A DNA stretch of 36,311 bases from JAVBSN01 sp031556525 (GTDB lineage Bacteria > Bacillota > Clostridia > Lachnospirales > Lachnospiraceae), in contig JAVBSS010000070.1 of assembly GCA_031556525.1 (NCBI GenBank), positions 1 to 36,311 on the forward strand. The letters run 5' to 3'. The position numbers were made by a program, and so were the translations under genes. Positions 1-8,120 of the stretch are shown piece after piece. Under the pieces are notes generated by a model, which saw nothing but the letters and a program-made list of their open reading frames with translations, was not told the DNA's origin and did no database searches. The stretch's first letter is position 1; the number at the start of each line of letters is the position of its first letter.

Positions 1-261
1 AAGTATAGAGTGCATCTCATTCATGTTACCTTCTGCTGTTTGGATAAGTGATATACCATCTTCAGCATTGTTAACTGCTTGATTAAGTCCTCTGATTTGA
101 TTTCTCATCTTCTCAGAAATTGAAAGACCTGCTGCATCATCAGCTGCTCTGTTTACTTTGTAACCAGAAGCTAATTTTTCTGAAGATTTTGCTACTGTTT
201 TAACGTTTCCTGCTAACATTCTGTTTGTGTTTGCCGCTTGCAAATTGTGTTGTACTACCAT
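1..261 (-). CDS. hag: Flagellin, N-terminal part (cut by left edge)
   Basis: Major filament subunit, exported by the flagellar type III apparatus and polymerised outside the cell. The 87 visible residues begin MVVQHNLQAANTNRML and carry the conserved D0/D1 helix with SEKLASGYKVNRAADDAAGL, SEKMRNQIRGL and IQTAEG, so the family call is secure although the C-terminus lies off the window. The ATG at 261-259 follows a strong AAGGAGG (276-270). Codons are visibly biased (AAC, TAC, GGT, ATC, ACA), unlike the AUA/CUA-rich neighbours, which suggests very high expression. A sigma-28-type promoter sits at 383-409 and the leader is full of hairpins, one of CsrA type. It is the last gene seen of the fliD-fliS run, and is distinct from the second flagellin at 30535-31959. 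Confidence 0.96.
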   Translation of the reverse strand, partial: MVVQHNLQAANTNRMLAGNVKTVAKSSEKLASGYKVNRAADDAAGLSISEKMRNQIRGLNQAVNNAEDGISLIQTAEGNMNEMHSIL

Positions 262-269
262 AATATATT

Positions 270-303
270 CCTCCTTGAAATTAATGTAGCATCCTTGCTA
301 CAT
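270..303 (-). promoter_or_regulatory. CsrA-type double site in the hag leader
   Basis: The hag leader RNA contains a perfect 7-bp hairpin, ATGTAGC / GCTACAT (303-297 and 290-284), whose six-base loop is AAGGAT. The loop presents CAAGGATG, a match to the CsrA core CANGGANG. Seven bases further on is the hag Shine-Dalgarno CAAGGAGG (277-270), a second GGA site. This hairpin-plus-SD layout is the one known for CsrA repression of hag in Bacillus subtilis. csrA and its antagonist fliW are encoded at 3945-4632. The hairpin and spacing are seen; the function is inferred. Confidence 0.75.
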
Positions 304-308
304 GTACT

Positions 309-358
309 GGTGATTGCTCACCGTTGTTAGTTTATAATAATCTCTTCTGAGATAATTA
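309..358 (-). promoter_or_regulatory. Two further hairpins in the hag 5' UTR
   Basis: Upstream of the CsrA hairpin the leader can form GGTGA-GCAA-TCACC (322-309), a GNRA-tetraloop hairpin. Above it is a 10-bp hairpin with one mismatch (358-335) closing an AGAA loop. With the CsrA hairpin this makes three consecutive stem-loops between the promoter and the ribosome site. They could stabilise the 5' end of a long-lived flagellin mRNA or shape CsrA access. Confidence 0.6.
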
Positions 359-382
359 CCATGTTTTATTTAACTATTATAT

Positions 383-409
383 ATATCGGACACTTTTTAG
401 AATACTTTA
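383..409 (-). promoter_or_regulatory. Sigma-28 (FliA/SigD) promoter of hag
   Basis: Read on the minus strand: TAAA (409-406), exactly 15 bases, then TCCGATAT (390-383). The consensus is TAAA-N15-GCCGATAA/T, so only one base of the -10 differs. It lies about 120 bases before the hag start, which leaves room for the structured leader. Confidence 0.88.
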
Positions 410-448
410 TAGTTAAATTAAATTTTTTTAAATATTTTTCAAAATATT

Positions 449-931
449 TTATTGTTTTTGATTAAAGAAGTAAGAATCAACAACTTGTGTGTTCGACATA
501 GTTTTATAATAGTTAGTCGCTGCAGACTGCGTTGCCTTAACTTGCTTATATTCATTCTTCTTTACAGAAAATACTTGTTTGAATTTCTCACTATTTCTAG
601 TCTCAAGAACCTTAAGTTCCATAGATATATCTGTGCATTTTTTAATAAATTCCTGCATCATAGATATTTCACTACTAAGATTGCTCTTATTACTAATTAA
701 ATATGACTTAACTTTATTATATGATGCATCGAATCCAAAGTCTAGTTCATTTATTTTGGCAATAAGCTTTTCTTTCTTATCTAATGTTTCATCAAACTTA
801 TCTTCTGAAAAAGTATCTACTGTAGCCAATATTTCTTGCTCTTTAGTTACAGCCAATATGTCTTTAAGGACTTGCTCTTTGTTTCTAAGCGTATCTATTA
901 ATATTTGTATATACTCTCTATTATTATCCAC
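449..931 (-). CDS. FliT/FlgN-like flagellar export chaperone (putative)
   Basis: A 160-residue, almost entirely helical protein rich in Lys, Glu and Asn with no membrane segment. It starts at GTG (931) behind AAGGAGA; the nearby ATG is in another frame. It lies 46 bases after fliS and just before hag, the slot held by fliT in Bacillus-type clusters. Its size and coiled-coil character fit the FliT/FlgN class that escorts filament-cap or hook-junction proteins to the export gate. I do not recognise a signature motif. Position and fold type support the call, and the client (FliD is the obvious candidate) is inference. Confidence 0.6.
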   Translation of the reverse strand: MDNNREYIQILIDTLRNKEQVLKDILAVTKEQEILATVDTFSEDKFDETLDKKEKLIAKINELDFGFDASYNKVKSYLISNKSNLSSEISMMQEFIKKCTDISMELKVLETRNSEKFKQVFSVKKNEYKQVKATQSAATNYYKTMSNTQVVDSYFFNQKQ

Positions 932-977
932 GATATTCTCATTCTCCTTATGTATATACCATTATCTTAATCTGTAT

Positions 978-1358
978 CTAGATTCTTGGGTCTTTAGCCA
1001 TTCCCATTATCTTCTTCCATATATCTCGAAGGTCACGAAGCTCTACTAATGCATCTTCTAATGCATCTTTATCCTTCTTAACATTAGCGTCAATTAAGCG
1101 ATTAAATATATATTCATATATAACATCAAAATCCTTTGAAATCTCATAATCATGATTAAGAGTAGTCTGTAACTCCACTATAATAGCTCGTGATTTCTGA
1201 ATATTATTACTAATTTTCTCATAATCATTATTCTCAAATCCTATCAATGCTATATTGCAAAACTTAATTGCTCCTTCATATAACATCAAGGTTAATTCTG
1301 CTGGTGTTGCTGTATTAATTTTGTTATTTCCATATGCTGCTGCTACATTAACCGCCAT
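978..1358 (-). CDS. fliS: Flagellin export chaperone FliS
   Basis: 126 residues, the normal FliS length. It begins MAVNVAAAYGNNKINTATPA and continues ELTLMLYEGAIKFCNIA, the family signature (consensus xASPxELxLMLYDGAIxF). FliS binds the disordered C-terminus of flagellin in the cytosol, prevents premature polymerisation, and hands it to FlhA. ATG at 1358 follows AAGGAGA. It sits 27 bases after fliD in the flaG-fliD-fliS-fliT-like run. A second, divergent FliS-like gene at 30016-30495 accompanies the second flagellin. Confidence 0.95.
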   Translation of the reverse strand: MAVNVAAAYGNNKINTATPAELTLMLYEGAIKFCNIALIGFENNDYEKISNNIQKSRAIIVELQTTLNHDYEISKDFDVIYEYIFNRLIDANVKKDKDALEDALVELRDLRDIWKKIMGMAKDPRI

Positions 1359-1385
1359 ATCTTATATCTCCTTGTGCCTATTATA

Positions 1386-3392
1386 TTAATTACCGCCAAA
1401 TAATTGTGATATATATGATTGTTGTGATTGAAGCTTAGCCATTGCACTCTCCATTGTTGCGAATTGATCATAATATCTATCTTCTTGCTTAGTAAGTTTT
1501 TCTTGAAGTTTCGTAATACTCGACTTCATATTTTTTATCTCTTTATCTAACTGTTTATCATTATAGAATGTAAGCGCACTGCTAAGGGTACTTGACTTCA
1601 TTGCTTTCTGGAAACTACTGTACAATTCTGTACCTAAACCAGACAATGTTTGAGTTACCGCTTCTGGATTAGACATAATAGCTGCCATTAATTTATCAAG
1701 ATTAGCACTTGAATAAGAATCATCTGAATCACCATCTATATGCAACAATCCATTCTCTGTATATGTTCCTGTATTAATACCAAATGATGATAATGAATAC
1801 TTCTTAGTTGAACCATCTGCAAGCGTAACCTCAACCGACTTATTAAGTGTTGTTCTCATAGTTGATAGTAGACTAGATATATTGCTATCTCTTCTAAGCA
1901 GAGAATCTTTTATCTTAGATTCCCACTCTTTTATCTCATCATCTGACATCTCTGCCTTCTCATCACTAGTAAGCGGGTCGTAATCCTTAGCGCTATCTGC
2001 ACCATATAATGTATTCATCTCTTTAATAAGAGCATTATACTCTTTTATAAAATTCTTTACTGAATCATATACAGCTTGAGTATCTGTATCTACTGTAACT
2101 GTAATAGGAGTATCTTTGCCCTCTGCATCAACAGTTACATCCTTAACTGTAAAGTTAAGTCCATTCAAACTAAATGCATTAGTTGATTGTTTAAACTCTG
2201 CACCATTATATACTATCACCGCATCTGATGCATTCGTCTTAATAGCTCCTGCATCTGTACTTACTCCCAATGTATTTAGGGCGTTACTATCACTTGATGT
2301 TATTGTAAAATCTTTATCTGTACCTGTATTAGCTGAGTTAATAAAGAATCTTCCTTGAGCAGCATCAAAACTTGCTGTTACTCCCATCTTCGAAAATTCT
2401 GCTGCTAGATTAGATACTGTTGTTCCACCATCTGTTGTAAATGTCTTCTCTTCACCGCCAACGTTTACTGTAAATGTTGTTCCTGCTGTAATTCCCATAT
2501 CTATAAGCTTAGTACCACTTGTAGCACTTGTTGAAGTCTCTAAAATACTCTCATTGGTTACTCTAAATGCTATATTAGTGTTCTGTGTATTCTTAGTACT
2601 AGATGTTGCAAGACTCTCTACACTAATACCTGCTTTAGTCATTCCTAATGCATTAGTAGCGTCAGAACCACTCTTAACAGTATATACCGTTCCATTTTCA
2701 TAAGTTGGTTTAGCACCTTCACCTTCACCAGGAACTTCAGTAGCACTTGCATTATTAAATGATAGCCCTCCAGTCTTCTCATTATAAGAAGCTGTAAGCT
2801 TAATACCTCTTGCTCCTAATTGACTATTGATATCTGTTATAACATCATTAATCGTAGCATCTGCGCCATAATTACCTAGTGTAATCTTATCTGTTATTGT
2901 GGTCTTCTCTCCATCCATCATCTCAGAATGTGTAACCTCAAAACTTGTGCCACTAAAGTCCACTTTGTTACCCTTAGAATCTACAATATCACTTAGCTTA
3001 GTACTAGAAGTTGTAGGTGCATCATAAGTAGTTGTCTTACCAACTGTACCTAGCTTAGCACCTGTTAAATATGCTGATGTTGCAACACTCTTAACAGATA
3101 AACTATGTGTTCCCTTAATTGCATTGTTACTTGTGCTAAATGATACCTTACTATCGTTACTAGATGTAACTTTCTTAGTATTATAAGTACCTACTGATTT
3201 GAAATTAGCTAATGAACCTGTATAGAAGTTATATAGTTTTGTATTCAAACTAGCCCAAGCTTCTTTCTTCCATTCAAGCTTGGTTTGTTTCTTCTTCTCT
3301 ACATTAACTTTTGTTTTATGTGCATCTACCAACTGACTTATAATAGTTTCTGTATCTAAACCAGATGATAAACCCGTCATTCTTACTGCCAT
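1386..3392 (-). CDS. fliD: Flagellar filament cap protein FliD (HAP2)
   Basis: 668 residues, longer than the ~500 of Bacillus FliD. The cap sits at the filament tip and folds incoming flagellin. The N-terminus MAVRMTGLSSGLDTETIISQ is the family signature, and the C-terminal ~70 residues form the usual coiled coil ending SQQSYISQLFGGN. The central part carries two Thr/Ser/Gly-rich beta segments of flagellin-hook-IN type (around residues 140-230 and 290-400), which accounts for the extra length and would be surface exposed. The start is fixed by GGGAGGTG five bases before ATG. It is 12 bases downstream of flaG. Confidence 0.96.
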   Translation of the reverse strand: MAVRMTGLSSGLDTETIISQLVDAHKTKVNVEKKKQTKLEWKKEAWASLNTKLYNFYTGSLANFKSVGTYNTKKVTSSNDSKVSFSTSNNAIKGTHSLSVKSVATSAYLTGAKLGTVGKTTTYDAPTTSSTKLSDIVDSKGNKVDFSGTSFEVTHSEMMDGEKTTITDKITLGNYGADATINDVITDINSQLGARGIKLTASYNEKTGGLSFNNASATEVPGEGEGAKPTYENGTVYTVKSGSDATNALGMTKAGISVESLATSSTKNTQNTNIAFRVTNESILETSTSATSGTKLIDMGITAGTTFTVNVGGEEKTFTTDGGTTVSNLAAEFSKMGVTASFDAAQGRFFINSANTGTDKDFTITSSDSNALNTLGVSTDAGAIKTNASDAVIVYNGAEFKQSTNAFSLNGLNFTVKDVTVDAEGKDTPITVTVDTDTQAVYDSVKNFIKEYNALIKEMNTLYGADSAKDYDPLTSDEKAEMSDDEIKEWESKIKDSLLRRDSNISSLLSTMRTTLNKSVEVTLADGSTKKYSLSSFGINTGTYTENGLLHIDGDSDDSYSSANLDKLMAAIMSNPEAVTQTLSGLGTELYSSFQKAMKSSTLSSALTFYNDKQLDKEIKNMKSSITKLQEKLTKQEDRYYDQFATMESAMAKLQSQQSYISQLFGGN

Positions 3393-3404
3393 ACTAACAC
3401 CTCC

Positions 3405-3845
3405 CTAGCGTTTCTCATCCACAAGGATGCCTGCCATCTCCCATACTCTAGCTATCATATCTAGAGTCTTCTCTGGTGGAATCTCCTTGATTACGTCTCC
3501 TGTATCTTGATCAATAACTGTAATTGAGATACGCTTTGTCTCTTCATGATACGAGAATTGACACTCTGTATGTGTTGCCTTAATCTTGCTATTAACCGCC
3601 TTAACTGCCTCTTTTACTTTATCCGGAGATACATTTTGTATTCCTTGTTCTTCAGGAGTATAATGTCTATTTCCTTGGTCTCCACCTGACGAGTTATTGC
3701 TCTCCCTAGATACGACTGCTCTCTGTGTCGCAACCTGAATATTGCTTCCTGCACTAACAGTCTCTGTATGTGTTACTTTTGGTGTAGGCGCTGGTCTATT
3801 AATCGTATTAGATACCATTCCTACTTCGATTCCTTCGATTGCCAT
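3405..3845 (-). CDS. flaG: Flagellar protein FlaG
   Basis: 146 residues starting MAIEGIEVGM. A frame-open ATG 15 bases upstream is rejected because its codons (ATG GAG GTG GAT) are the Shine-Dalgarno itself. The N-terminal half is low-complexity and charged. The C-terminal ~70 residues hold the FlaG domain (FSYHEETKRISITVIDQDTG followed by DVIKEIPPEKTLDMIARVWE). FlaG is linked to filament length control in several bacteria and commonly precedes fliD, as here. A terminator-like hairpin and a sigma-28 candidate separate it from csrA upstream. Confidence 0.9.
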   Translation of the reverse strand: MAIEGIEVGMVSNTINRPAPTPKVTHTETVSAGSNIQVATQRAVVSRESNNSSGGDQGNRHYTPEEQGIQNVSPDKVKEAVKAVNSKIKATHTECQFSYHEETKRISITVIDQDTGDVIKEIPPEKTLDMIARVWEMAGILVDEKR

Positions 3846-3897
3846 ATCATCCACCTCCATGTGAAATAAATAAACCTATTACTACTATTGTTACATA

Positions 3898-3925
3898 GTA
3901 TCGACATTTTCCCTACAAAAGTTTA
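3898..3925 (-). promoter_or_regulatory. Candidate sigma-28 promoter of flaG-fliD-fliS
   Basis: On the minus strand, TAAA (3925-3922), 16 bases, GTCGATAC (3905-3898). The -10 matches GCCGATAT at six of eight positions and the spacer is one longer than the E. coli optimum. The -35 lies inside the hairpin that follows csrA. Confidence 0.5.
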
Positions 3926-3943
3926 CAGTTATACTGTAACTTT
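3914..3943 (-). terminator. Terminator-like hairpin after csrA
   Basis: AAAGTTACAG and CTGTAAACTTT pair around TATAA with one bulged base, starting two bases after the csrA stop. On the minus strand it runs into TTTTG, a short U tract. It could partly end the flgM-csrA transcript, and it overlaps the -35 of the next candidate promoter. Confidence 0.5.
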
Positions 3944-3944
3944 C

Positions 3945-4166
3945 TTATTTGAACAAATCATTAAGTAATTGTGCTGCATTTTCTTGTGATGCTGCTTCCT
4001 TATTTGCTTCTTGAATCTGTACGAATAATTCTTTTCTATAAACGGGTACAGATTTAGGTGCGCTAATACCTATTTTCACTTGCTCACCCTTTATCTCTAA
4101 TATTGTTATCTCTATATCATTGCCAATTACTATAGCTTCTCCAACTTTTCTTGATAAGGCCAACAT
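3945..4166 (-). CDS. csrA: Carbon storage regulator / translational repressor CsrA
   Basis: 73 residues. An in-frame GTG nine bases upstream also exists, but the ATG at 4166 gives the canonical start MLALSRKVGEAIVIG, eight bases from GGCGGG. The CsrA fold is evident: GNDIEITILEIKGEQVKIGI, then SAPKSVPVYRKEL with the RNA-contacting VYRKEL segment. The C-terminal tail is longer than in enteric CsrA. CsrA dimers bind GGA motifs in hairpin loops; in Firmicutes the main target is the hag leader, and this window has a well-formed site there (270-303). One base separates it from the fliW stop, so the pair is translationally linked. Confidence 0.96.
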   Translation of the reverse strand: MLALSRKVGEAIVIGNDIEITILEIKGEQVKIGISAPKSVPVYRKELFVQIQEANKEAASQENAAQLLNDLFK

Positions 4167-4167
4167 A

Positions 4168-4632
4168 TTATTCACCCGCCTTTTCTTTCATTTTCTGTAT
4201 AGCATCATATACGTTATATTTAATCTCGTAATCTTGATTTTCTACAATAATCTGGCTACCTTTTCTTGTTTGTGAATTAATTATAAATGGTGCTTTCATA
4301 TTTGCAGTCATCTTTGTTATATCAGAAGGTACATTCAATGCTAACATTACTAAAACTTGTTCCTCTGTAGGACTATCAATAATTTTTAATAGTTCATCTT
4401 CGATAAGAGGATTATACTCTGACATAATATTAAAAGGATTAACTACAGGTAAAGCTAACATCGGCTCATCCAATGACTGCAGCCAACTAATACTTCTATC
4501 TTCCCCTTTATCAATGTCAAACATTATTGCAAACTTTTTCAAATTCTCGAATCCCACTATTCCATTAGGAAATTCCAATATCTTATCTTCTTCAATATCA
4601 ACTGTTCCAAAGTATTTAGTCTCTGCTACCAT
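4168..4632 (-). CDS. fliW: Flagellar assembly factor FliW (CsrA antagonist)
   Basis: 154 residues, standard FliW length. Recognisable stretches are KYFGTVDIEEDKILEFPNGI, VGFENLKKFAI, PMLALPVVNPF and the C-terminal APFIINSQTRKGSQIIVEN. FliW binds either flagellin or CsrA: when flagellin leaves the cell, freed FliW sequesters CsrA allosterically and hag is translated. ATG follows AAGGAG. Its stop lies one base before the csrA start, the conserved fliW-csrA arrangement, and flgL is 26 bases upstream. Confidence 0.95.
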   Translation of the reverse strand: MVAETKYFGTVDIEEDKILEFPNGIVGFENLKKFAIMFDIDKGEDRSISWLQSLDEPMLALPVVNPFNIMSEYNPLIEDELLKIIDSPTEEQVLVMLALNVPSDITKMTANMKAPFIINSQTRKGSQIIVENQDYEIKYNVYDAIQKMKEKAGE

Positions 4633-4658
4633 AATATTTCTCCTTTTCTATATACATT

Positions 4659-6173
4659 CTATAGATAATCTAATAATGTTTTCTGTATAACATTACTTGT
4701 TGCTGCCAAAGTTAAATTATATGCTTGTTCTGCTTGGTTAAATGCTATTATTGCATCTGCACTATCAACATCTTCATTACTTGACATTAAATCCTCAAAT
4801 ATAGCATGTTGCTCTATTACTCTTTCCTCTATAAGCTGTAGCTTATTAGTTCTAGTTGCTGACAATGACTGTACTGATGTTACATCTTTTATAAATGCAT
4901 TAAATGTTGAAATGTTATTTCCAAATAATTTTTGCATATTCTCTTTTTTAAGAGCAATCTCTGTATCGATATCATCTAACATTAATTTTATCTGTGCTGT
5001 TGCTGTTGGATTACCACTGTATAGAGGATCACTTAACATACTTGTCAACTTTTCTTTTGTTGCCTCTGCATCTAATACTTCTTGCACTGCATTTGCAAGA
5101 TCATCTATTGCATTACCCATAGAGTGTTTTATAACGTCTTTTCCTTCTACGTTAACAACCATAGTTTGGCTAAAGTTAACTTCATAACTAATCTGTTGTC
5201 CACCCTCTGGCTGAGTAAATGTTGTAGTCTTAGTTGTTCCATCTTTCTCTACGCTGCTCTTCACGCAGTCAAAATAATGTTCCGGTCTTAAATCTCCTAC
5301 CTTAAATGTATCTTTTGAATAAGTTACATCTATACTGCTTTTCGGATCAATATTTCTCTGAATATTCCCATATACTGTCTCGCCAAATATTATTTCACCA
5401 GTCTCTGGAATATAATAAGTTGTGTCTGGTTGTATTTTATCATAATATGGAATCTGTGTTGTATCTAACACTGTTGGTGTAAGCGATATATTATTACCAT
5501 TCTTATCTGTGTATGTTACTGTTGCTTGAACCGATTCATCTAGATTATCATAGCCTAATCTCATACTATATACACTTGATTCCGTAGGACTTGTATATGT
5601 GCCACCATTCAATATATTAGTTATATCCGTTGGTGAAACTTCGTTTAATACAGTGTTTTTTACATTAATATCATTTATCGATAGGCTTTGCTTAATATCA
5701 TAGCTTACATCTTTTATACTTACTTCACTGTCAAATATAAGATTAGTGTCTGTCTTATATCCAGAAAATATATATCTTCCAGCATAAGCAGTTCCACCTG
5801 TTGAATTAATTATATCCTTATATGATTTTAAAGTATCTACGATTGATTGTCTATCTGTTTCATTAAAAGAATCTGTAGAACCTTGTGTACAATACTCCGA
5901 TACCCTAGATAATACACCAATTACACTAGTTATTGATCCTGTTGTTGTATCTATCCAAGCAGCCGCATCTTTGATGTTTTTATCTTTATATTGTGCCAGC
6001 TGACTTACTGTTGTTCTTAACTTAAGCGAACGTACTGCTACAACTGGATCTTCAGATGCTCTCTGAATCTTCTTACCTGTAGTCATTTGATCATATTTAT
6101 CGCTTGATGTCTTCATTGACTTTTGCATATTTCTTAAAGTTGTGTTTGTAATCATTTGGTTAGTTATACGCAT
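4659..6173 (-). CDS. flgL: Hook-filament junction protein FlgL (HAP3)
   Basis: 504 residues, well above the ~300 of Bacillus or E. coli FlgL. The flagellin-like N-terminus (MRITNQMITNTTLRNMQKSM, then YDQMTTGKKIQRASEDPVVA) and the C-terminal helix (DADSAD-type region followed by AFNQAEQAYNLTLAATSNVI) identify it. The extra ~200 residues form a central Thr/Tyr/Asp-rich beta domain (about residues 165-345), presumably outward facing. FlgL joins FlgK to the first flagellin subunits. ATG follows AAGGGGG. It is 12 bases downstream of the second flgK and is probably co-transcribed from the flgM promoter. Confidence 0.94.
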   Translation of the reverse strand: MRITNQMITNTTLRNMQKSMKTSSDKYDQMTTGKKIQRASEDPVVAVRSLKLRTTVSQLAQYKDKNIKDAAAWIDTTTGSITSVIGVLSRVSEYCTQGSTDSFNETDRQSIVDTLKSYKDIINSTGGTAYAGRYIFSGYKTDTNLIFDSEVSIKDVSYDIKQSLSINDINVKNTVLNEVSPTDITNILNGGTYTSPTESSVYSMRLGYDNLDESVQATVTYTDKNGNNISLTPTVLDTTQIPYYDKIQPDTTYYIPETGEIIFGETVYGNIQRNIDPKSSIDVTYSKDTFKVGDLRPEHYFDCVKSSVEKDGTTKTTTFTQPEGGQQISYEVNFSQTMVVNVEGKDVIKHSMGNAIDDLANAVQEVLDAEATKEKLTSMLSDPLYSGNPTATAQIKLMLDDIDTEIALKKENMQKLFGNNISTFNAFIKDVTSVQSLSATRTNKLQLIEERVIEQHAIFEDLMSSNEDVDSADAIIAFNQAEQAYNLTLAATSNVIQKTLLDYL

Positions 6174-6185
6174 ACATTAGCCCCC

Positions 6186-8063
6186 TTACACTGCTGTTCC
6201 ATTTATAAGTTTATCCAATACTTCATCTAATACCGACATTACTTTACAAGATAAATTGTATCCATTCTGAAGTATTACCAAATTGTTTGCTTCTTCATTC
6301 TGATCTACACTTGATACTGACATTCTCTGATTGTTGATTACATTTACAATGTCATCTTGGTTCTCTGCAAACATTCCGTTCATCCTTGTATCAACTGCTA
6401 AGTTTGTTGTAATTGCTTCCATAAATTGTGCTGCAGTTCCTTGTCTAAACATTGTTCTATCATTAAGTCCTGCCATCATCTTTAATATTATATCGTTTGC
6501 TTCTACATTTCCTTGTTCTATATCATTCTTATATGACACGACTACTTTGTTAATATCTTTTGCAATATCAGTGTTTACAGTCCAGTTAAGGCAGTTTATT
6601 CTGTAATATTCTGCTACTGTTCCTGACGTATCACTAAAATTATGATTTACCCCTTCCGGGCTGAGGCTTGTTAATATGTCTAATCCTCTATCGTTATTTG
6701 CATCTGCACCTTCTTTGCTAGCATGAATAGCATTCATGTATTGTGAAAATGTTCTTGCAAATTCGTTAAGCTGTGACATATAGTATGGTATTCCTTTGAA
6801 ATCCACATGGTCCCCTGCTACCTTTGCCGCCATATTAGAAGAAAAATCTGCTGGATCAGCTTGAACTAATTTGCCATTTTTGTCATAATAGGTAAGATTT
6901 TTAAAACTTATTGTATTTATATCCCCATTACTATTTGAAGCTCCTGTCCAACTTTCATAATAGTAAGTAACTCCACCTACCACTATAGATCCTGAAGTAG
7001 GTAAATTAATATCCATTACATTTATTGCTGCATCCAATTTAATATTTATAGACATTGTATTTGTTACACTGTCATACATTCTACCTGAAACGCTTCCTGA
7101 TATAGGATTAGCGTTATTATTACCATCTCTTATTTGGAATAAACCTTTTAATTTTCCTGTTAGATTCACATCATTGAGATTGAATTTTTCAATAGGTTTT
7201 TTATCATTACCTACCCAATATACATCATATAACCCTTTTATATCTGTATCGTTTATCTTCTCTGCTCTGGGTACAACATCCAATTGTTTGTATCCCATAT
7301 CATCTACTAATACATCTCCATTAATTCTTACTGTAAATCTACTCGCTCCAGATTCAACTGCGTCTTTTCCTGTTCCATATGTAATTGCTTCTTCATCAAC
7401 CGTAACATTTACATATTGTGATAGTTTATCAACAGCTAACGCCCTCTGATCTCTAAGGTCATTGGCATTGCCACCACGAACTTCTATATTGATTATCTGT
7501 TCATTTAATGAATATATCTGCTTTGCTATAGAATTAATCTCATTTACATATATCGCAATCTCATCATTAGCACTTTTTTGAGTTGATTGATAGTTATTAC
7601 TCAATTCCTTAACGTATTCTGTCAAGTTACTTAAACTCTGTACATATTGTATTCTTGTAGTGCTATCTGAAGGGTTAGTTGACAATTGTTGCATTGCTGC
7701 ACTTATCTCTGATAATAATTTTGTATACCCCGCATCCGAATTCTGCTCATTCATGTAAGTTTCCATTTCAAGCAAATATTGATTCTTAATACTATATTCC
7801 TGACTTTTTGCTACTGCAGCCGTATATTTCGCATCATAATATGCATTTCTTACTTGTTTAACTCCTGATACTGTTATACCTGTTCCTTGCATACCATATG
7901 AGTTGTGCATTCTTAATGCTACAGATGCCTTAGCTAGTACTTGTTGTCTAGAATAACCTTCTGTATTTTGATTAGATATATTATGTGCAGTTGTATTTAG
8001 TGCCGCTTGAAAATATGTTAATCCTGTTCCGGCTGTATTAAGTCCTAAAAATGTTGATGCCAT
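6186..8063 (-). CDS. flgK: Hook-associated protein FlgK (HAP1), paralogue 1
   Basis: 625 residues. The N-terminus STFLGLNTAGTGLTYFQAAL and the motif AHNISNQNTEGYSRQQVL are the rod/hook/HAP signature of FlgK. The C-terminus (VVILQNGYN-like region, here NNLVILQNGYNLSCKVMSVL) is the matching D0 helix. It joins hook to filament together with FlgL. RBS GGGAGG precedes ATG. A second full-length flgK lies 57 bases upstream; the two share the ends but differ in the middle, so this is an old duplication and not a recent tandem copy. Confidence 0.94.
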   Translation of the reverse strand: MASTFLGLNTAGTGLTYFQAALNTTAHNISNQNTEGYSRQQVLAKASVALRMHNSYGMQGTGITVSGVKQVRNAYYDAKYTAAVAKSQEYSIKNQYLLEMETYMNEQNSDAGYTKLLSEISAAMQQLSTNPSDSTTRIQYVQSLSNLTEYVKELSNNYQSTQKSANDEIAIYVNEINSIAKQIYSLNEQIINIEVRGGNANDLRDQRALAVDKLSQYVNVTVDEEAITYGTGKDAVESGASRFTVRINGDVLVDDMGYKQLDVVPRAEKINDTDIKGLYDVYWVGNDKKPIEKFNLNDVNLTGKLKGLFQIRDGNNNANPISGSVSGRMYDSVTNTMSINIKLDAAINVMDINLPTSGSIVVGGVTYYYESWTGASNSNGDINTISFKNLTYYDKNGKLVQADPADFSSNMAAKVAGDHVDFKGIPYYMSQLNEFARTFSQYMNAIHASKEGADANNDRGLDILTSLSPEGVNHNFSDTSGTVAEYYRINCLNWTVNTDIAKDINKVVVSYKNDIEQGNVEANDIILKMMAGLNDRTMFRQGTAAQFMEAITTNLAVDTRMNGMFAENQDDIVNVINNQRMSVSSVDQNEEANNLVILQNGYNLSCKVMSVLDEVLDKLINGTAV

Positions 8064-8120
8064 AATCTCATTCCTCCCTATACTACTTAAGAAAACTATT
8101 ATCTAATCCATTATCAAATG

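Noticed and set aside
430..449. Perfect inverted repeat AAATATTTT/AAAATATTT after the FliT-like stop
   Set aside because: Pure A/T arms with no T tract on the minus strand, overlapping the stop region of a very AT-rich gap. Not convincing as a terminator.
579..1049. Open frames opposite the flagellar genes, for example 579-1049, 2116-2358 and 9058-9381 on the plus strand
   Set aside because: Antisense shadows: no ribosome sites, no family features, and fully covered by well-supported genes.
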